Assembly: GCA_003153855.1 (NCBI GenBank)
Contig: PMBM01000182.1
Coordinates: 67,057 to 75,899 of the forward strand
From: Propionibacteriaceae bacterium
Lineage (GTDB): Bacteria > Actinomycetota > Actinomycetes > Propionibacteriales > Propionibacteriaceae
Direction: 5' to 3'
Length of the DNA stretch: 8,843 bases
Part shown: piece after piece, positions 5,953 through 8,843 of the stretch
How the letters are laid out: each line of letters starts with the position of its first letter
How positions within the stretch are numbered: the stretch's first letter is position 1
Notes under the pieces: model-generated
Databases searched by the model: none
The model's input: only the letters and a program-made list of their open reading frames with translations
Told to the model about the DNA's origin: nothing
Made by a program: the position numbers and the translations under genes

Positions 5953-6666
5953 CTAGAGGAGAGCCCGCACGATGGGCGTGATGCGCGCCCGGTACTCGGC
6001 GGAGTCTCTGAGTAGTTCATCGGTGAGGAGGACATGGTGAGGGTCGAGTCGCCAGAGCTCCTTCCCGATGACGGGAATCACAGTGATCCGTAGCTGGAAA
6101 GGCTGAGCACGCCGGCCAAGGTCTCTCTCCAAGCCCGCGACGAGCCTCGTCTCCTCGAGGCCTCGGCCGTGTCTCCCGTAGTGGAAAGGCCTTGGGTCCG
6201 GGGTTCCGATCATGAGCTCGATGTGGTCCCGCTGGCGGTCAACGGCCCATTGCCGTGCGTTGTCGAAATGCCTGGCGACGATCTCCCGCAGCGCCGGGGC
6301 GGACTGTAGCGACTCGAAGTCGGGCGGCAGCCACCGCATGCCGGCGAGCGGGTCCTGGCTCTGATCCGTTCGGTTCCAGGTGGTCGACAGGGAGCTGTCC
6401 CACCACAGATCCCACTGGTGAGCGGCCTCTTCGGATCCTTCACCGTTGTCTCGAGCGATCCCGGGCGCGCAGTGCGGCAGCCAGGTGTGCCTGGTCTTCA
6501 GCCCGGCGACATCGCGAACGAACAGCCCGATGACCAGATTCTCAGGCTGGTCGATGCCGATCTGCCAGCTCGTGCGACCTTGCTCTTCCACGTGAGCCAC
6601 CACCCCATGGACGACGTTGCAGTCCCGAACCCAGTCTGCAGTTCCGCCCGGCGATGGGCGGGTCAC
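5953..6666 (-). CDS. Hypothetical protein, 237 residues
   Basis: I do not recognise this protein. It has no signal peptide or membrane segment and looks soluble and cytosolic. It is rich in Trp and His (for example HQWDLWWD at 83-90, HTWLP at 60-64, FHYGRHGRG at 161-169), with an Arg-rich helical stretch around 125-150 (LREIVARHFDNARQWAVDRQ) and a beta-like stretch QLRITVIPVIGKELWRLD at 191-208. The many Trp/His/Arg residues and the strand-helix pattern suggest a folded domain, not chance. The GTG at 6666 is chosen because TAGCGT ends 6 bases before it. It is divergent from the DUF1871-like gene and 86 bases upstream of the lipoprotein gene on the same strand, which has its own promoter, so no shared role is implied. 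Confidence 0.7.
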   Translation of the reverse strand: MTRPSPGGTADWVRDCNVVHGVVAHVEEQGRTSWQIGIDQPENLVIGLFVRDVAGLKTRHTWLPHCAPGIARDNGEGSEEAAHQWDLWWDSSLSTTWNRTDQSQDPLAGMRWLPPDFESLQSAPALREIVARHFDNARQWAVDRQRDHIELMIGTPDPRPFHYGRHGRGLEETRLVAGLERDLGRRAQPFQLRITVIPVIGKELWRLDPHHVLLTDELLRDSAEYRARITPIVRALL

Positions 6667-6672
6667 CCACGC

Positions 6673-6678
6673 ACGCTA
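6673..6678 (-). promoter_or_regulatory. -10 element of the 237-residue gene, leaderless type
   Basis: TAGCGT on the minus strand ends 6 bases before the GTG at 6666. No -35 is evident. It supports GTG as the real start. Confidence 0.4.
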
Positions 6679-6768
6679 CTGCGGATCGTGCCCTTTCGAC
6701 CTTGCCGAGTTCTGAATATCCATGGTGCGCTGGCGGCAGGGGAGGGAGTGGAGGACGTCCACGTCTCC

Positions 6769-6774
6769 TAGGCT
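6769..6774 (+). promoter_or_regulatory. -10 element of the DUF1871-like gene, leaderless type
   Basis: TAGGCT lies 7 bases before the ATG at 6782. No convincing -35 is seen. The stretch 6667-6768 up to this element is the divergent spacer with the neighbouring gene. Confidence 0.42.
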
Positions 6775-6781
6775 CTTGGTC

Positions 6782-7024
6782 ATGGCTATCACACGGGACG
6801 CACTCATCGGGATCTTGGCCGAAGCGGATCCAGTCGGGCTCATCGCCGATGGCGCTCCCCAGGACACGTACGCGGCAGAGGCGGACGCGATCCTGGCGCT
6901 GAAGGGCGTCCCGACACTGACCGAGATCACCAGCGTCTTCACGGTCAGCTTCAGTGAGCCAGGAGCGTGCACCCGAGACACCGCACGATGGATCGTGGAG
7001 GAGATGGGGCGTCGAGCAGGCTGA
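6782..7024 (+). CDS. Small DUF1871-like protein, 80 residues
   Basis: The short product has a compact, acidic, helical character and the segment DPVGLIADGAPQDTYAAEAD at residues 16-35, which recalls the WDP-x-G...P-x-DEY...E core of DUF1871-type small proteins (B. subtilis YugE-like). The role of that family is unknown to me; some members are found beside toxin-like or immunity-like genes, but nothing here shows that. The start at 6782 is chosen over an in-frame ATG at 6722 because the upstream 20 residues are Arg/Trp-rich and unlike the family, and because TAGGCT lies 7 bases before it. No Shine-Dalgarno is needed in that case. The protein ends EEMGRRAG with a TGA at 7022-7024. A 159-base spacer separates it from comB, which has its own -10. 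The family assignment is from memory. Confidence 0.68.
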   Translation: MAITRDALIGILAEADPVGLIADGAPQDTYAAEADAILALKGVPTLTEITSVFTVSFSEPGACTRDTARWIVEEMGRRAG

Positions 7025-7170
7025 TCGAGCGCTGCTGTGTCGTGAGATCTTGCGAGCCGTCGTCACGTTCGCCGCTCAGGTCGTCGCCTCGGGCAGAAAC
7101 GTCCGGATGCCGCGCATCTCTTGTGCTGACCTGCTGGCTTCGGCCACAGGAGTGAGATGTCGCTGGCGGG

Positions 7171-7176
7171 TAGGGT
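7171..7176 (+). promoter_or_regulatory. -10 element of the comB-like gene, leaderless type
   Basis: TAGGGT, identical to the metG element, lies 7 bases before the ATG at 7184. A competing in-frame ATG at 7157 with AGGAG four bases before it lies upstream of this element. Confidence 0.45.
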
Positions 7177-7183
7177 CCGCGTC

Positions 7184-7945
7184 ATGCGGGACGACTTTGG
7201 TCAGGGCGCGTATTCGGTTCGGATGGAGTGGGGCCTCATCGGCGCCCAAGCATGCGCCGCGGACGCGAGTTTGGTCGTGGATGTCCTGAGCTTCTCCACG
7301 TCGGTGACCATCGCGACGGAGCGCGGCATGCACGTGTTCCCCTGCCCATGGAAGGACTCCCGGGCTTACGCGTTCGCCGAGAAGCACGATGCGGTACTTG
7401 CGGTAGGGCGTTTGGACGCCTCGCGCCTCGACGGGGCGATCAGGCCCTCGTTGTCACCCGCCGGGCTGCTGGAGGCGACGCCGGTCCCGCGGCTCGTCCT
7501 TCCCTCGCCCAACGGATCGGCCATCACCTCGGGCCTTCGCGACTCGGGCTCAGTCGTCGCCATCGGGTGCCTGCGCAACGCTCGTGTGGCGAGCACGTGG
7601 GCGGCAGAACACATCGCTGCTGGTCGGACGGTTGCCATCATCGCGGCCGGCGAACGCTGGGACGCAGACGACTCCTTACGACCCTGCCTCGAAGACCAGC
7701 TCGGCGCCGGCGCGATCGCCAGCCACCTCCTCGCTGCCGGCCACACCGTGTCATGCAGTCCTGAAGCAATCGCCTCCGCCCGGCTGTTCGACTCCATGGC
7801 CGCGGACCTGGCAGAGGTCATGTACGACTGTGTCGGCGGTCGAGAACTCACCGCCCGAGGCTTCCTCGCCGACGTCGAAGCGGCGTCCGCACTTGATGCG
7901 TCATCGACGGTGCCGATCCTCCGCGACGGCGCCTTCACCCGCTGA
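7184..7945 (+). CDS. ComB-family protein (2-phosphosulfolactate phosphatase-like)
   Basis: The 253-residue cytosolic protein matches the ComB family, Mg2+-dependent phosphatases that in methanogens convert 2-phospho-3-sulfolactate to 3-sulfolactate in coenzyme M synthesis. Family blocks seen are VVDVLSFSTSVTIA (31-44), LPSPNGSAIT (106-115), GCLRNARVA (128-136), IAAGERW (153-159) and RPCLEDQLGAGAI (166-178). Length is normal. No other coenzyme M gene is nearby and actinobacteria of this kind are not known to make it in this way, so the true substrate is likely another phosphorylated acid. The start at 7184 is preferred because TAGGGT lies seven bases before it; the ATG at 7157 would add nine residues and has AGGAG in front, so it remains possible. 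The gene is convergent with the hydrolase gene across a 40-base gap. Confidence 0.85.
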   Translation: MRDDFGQGAYSVRMEWGLIGAQACAADASLVVDVLSFSTSVTIATERGMHVFPCPWKDSRAYAFAEKHDAVLAVGRLDASRLDGAIRPSLSPAGLLEATPVPRLVLPSPNGSAITSGLRDSGSVVAIGCLRNARVASTWAAEHIAAGRTVAIIAAGERWDADDSLRPCLEDQLGAGAIASHLLAAGHTVSCSPEAIASARLFDSMAADLAEVMYDCVGGRELTARGFLADVEAASALDASSTVPILRDGAFTR

Positions 7946-7985
7946 GGGAACAATGCACGCTCCTGCTGCGTGGGTGCTCCAGGAG

Positions 7986-8843
7986 TCATGAACCGAGAAA
8001 CTCCGAAACCGCACGAGACCAGTGTTGAGATTGCTCGAAGTGCGCCATATGCCCAGCCTGATCAATGACGTGCAGCTCCGAATTCGGTACAGCGGCATGC
8101 AGTCGCCGGGCCAAGGACACCGGGAAGCACATGTCCTGAGCCCCGTGCAGGATCAGCGTCGGACGAGCGAACGACCGCAGGACCGCCTCGGGGTCGGCGG
8201 GGCGCCACGGGTGCAGCATCCCTGTTCTGAACGGCTCAAGCCAGTCTCCGGAGAACTCGACCTGTCGCAGCAGGTCCAGGTATTCGTCGAGCCGATCCAG
8301 ATTCCAGATCGCCAGCGGTGCGCCGTTGAACGCCCACTGAGTGGTGACCTCCAGATCCGAGAGTTCGCCGTCCAGCTCATGAAGGGCGGCCGCCCGACGC
8401 TGGTACTCAGCCCAGCCCTGCAGGCGCGCCGCGACATCGGCGTAGGCCGTCGTCGAAGCCAGTACCAGGCGCCGGACCAGCTGCGGGTGTGCCTCGACGA
8501 CGAGCTGAGCCACCTGCCCACCGGTCGAGAATCCCAGAAGATCGACCTCATCGTGACCGAGAACCCCGAGAAGCCGGACGACGTCCTCGACGATGAACTC
8601 CGGCTGATACGCGGTCGGCCCCAAGTCCCGACTGCTTCGCCCGCACCCGCGTAGGTCGAAAACCACCACGTGACGAGCTTGAGAAACCGCGAGCAACCCG
8701 GGCATCAGATAGCTGTGGTCCCAGCTCGGGCCGCCATGGATCACCACCAAGGGCGGCCCGGCAGACTCCAACGTCGCAACCGGTCGGAGGTCACGAACAA
8801 ATAGGTCGATGTCGCCGAGACCCACCCATCTCGAATGCTCCAC
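7986..8843 (-). CDS. Alpha/beta hydrolase, proline iminopeptidase-like (possibly complete, reaching the right edge)
   Basis: The 285 codons encode an alpha/beta-hydrolase fold enzyme with an intact catalytic triad: the nucleophile elbow GFSTG (Ser106), Asp237 in HGAQDMCF, and His265 in AGHMAHFE. HGGP at 36-39 supplies the oxyanion-hole turn, and FDLRGCGRS at 62-70 is the typical loop after strand 4. The HGGP turn and the cap region (about 135-215, acidic and helical) resemble proline iminopeptidases, but substrate and reaction (peptidase, esterase, lactonase) cannot be told. No signal peptide is seen, so it is cytosolic. The first codon visible, a GTG at 8843, could be the true start because the product begins MEHSRWVGLGDIDLFVRD, a natural N-terminus, but the sequence beyond is missing. 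It is convergent with the comB-like gene, 40 bases away. Confidence 0.88.
   Translation of the reverse strand: MEHSRWVGLGDIDLFVRDLRPVATLESAGPPLVVIHGGPSWDHSYLMPGLLAVSQARHVVVFDLRGCGRSSRDLGPTAYQPEFIVEDVVRLLGVLGHDEVDLLGFSTGGQVAQLVVEAHPQLVRRLVLASTTAYADVAARLQGWAEYQRRAAALHELDGELSDLEVTTQWAFNGAPLAIWNLDRLDEYLDLLRQVEFSGDWLEPFRTGMLHPWRPADPEAVLRSFARPTLILHGAQDMCFPVSLARRLHAAVPNSELHVIDQAGHMAHFEQSQHWSRAVSEFLGS

Noticed and set aside
7025..7183. A gene fragment between the DUF1871-like and comB-like genes (a frame reading REILRAVVTFAAQVVASG).
   Set aside because: Open by GC bias only; no start signal, no family match, and it runs into the comB-like gene in another frame.
7955..7985. A bidirectional terminator between the comB-like and hydrolase genes.
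   Set aside because: Only short competing stems are possible (CACGC/GCGTG or CTCCTG/CAGGAG) with no T-run on either side.

Overview
The window is very GC-rich and has the gene style of a high-GC actinobacterium: GTG starts, short or absent 5' leaders, and a PadR/DHA2 efflux pair. A member of the Nocardioides/Propionibacteriales group is possible, but that is inference; only the actinobacterial origin looks solid. No phage, transposon, CRISPR, tRNA or rRNA sequence was recognised, and I see no large undescribed system. The most interesting material is regulatory DNA.

Layout, left to right. (1) 1-392, minus: N-terminal part of a family 2 glycosyltransferase of the polyprenyl-phosphate mannosyl/glucosyl type, running off the left edge. 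(2) 513-2692, minus: an efflux operon. A consensus-like promoter with an overlapping palindrome drives a PadR-type repressor, whose 3' end overlaps a 14-helix DHA2-family MFS exporter by 19 bases; a hairpin follows the exporter. (3) 2627-2953: a 327-base gene-free spacer holding the padR promoter/operator, three 15-base tandem repeats, an 80-base two-tier inverted repeat and the metG -10 element. (4) 2954-5231, plus: metG (methionyl-tRNA synthetase) followed 4 bases later by a NUDIX hydrolase. (5) 5228-6666, minus: a lipoprotein whose stop codon interlocks with the NUDIX stop in one CTAG, and upstream an unrecognised 237-residue protein. (6) 6782-7945, plus: an 80-residue DUF1871-like protein and a ComB-family (2-phosphosulfolactate phosphatase-like) protein. 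(7) 7986-8843, minus: an alpha/beta hydrolase of the proline iminopeptidase type, reaching the right edge.

How the genes work together. padR and the exporter form a plausible self-contained, drug-responsive unit: the repressor would bind the palindrome over its own -10 and start site, and a ligand would release expression of both genes. metG and the NUDIX gene are probably co-transcribed. The rest look like independent short units. A repeated pattern is that five of the eight complete or nearly complete starts (metG, lipoprotein, the 237-residue protein, the DUF1871-like gene, comB) sit 6-7 bases after a TANNNT hexamer, as expected for leaderless mRNAs; this pattern was used to choose those start codons.
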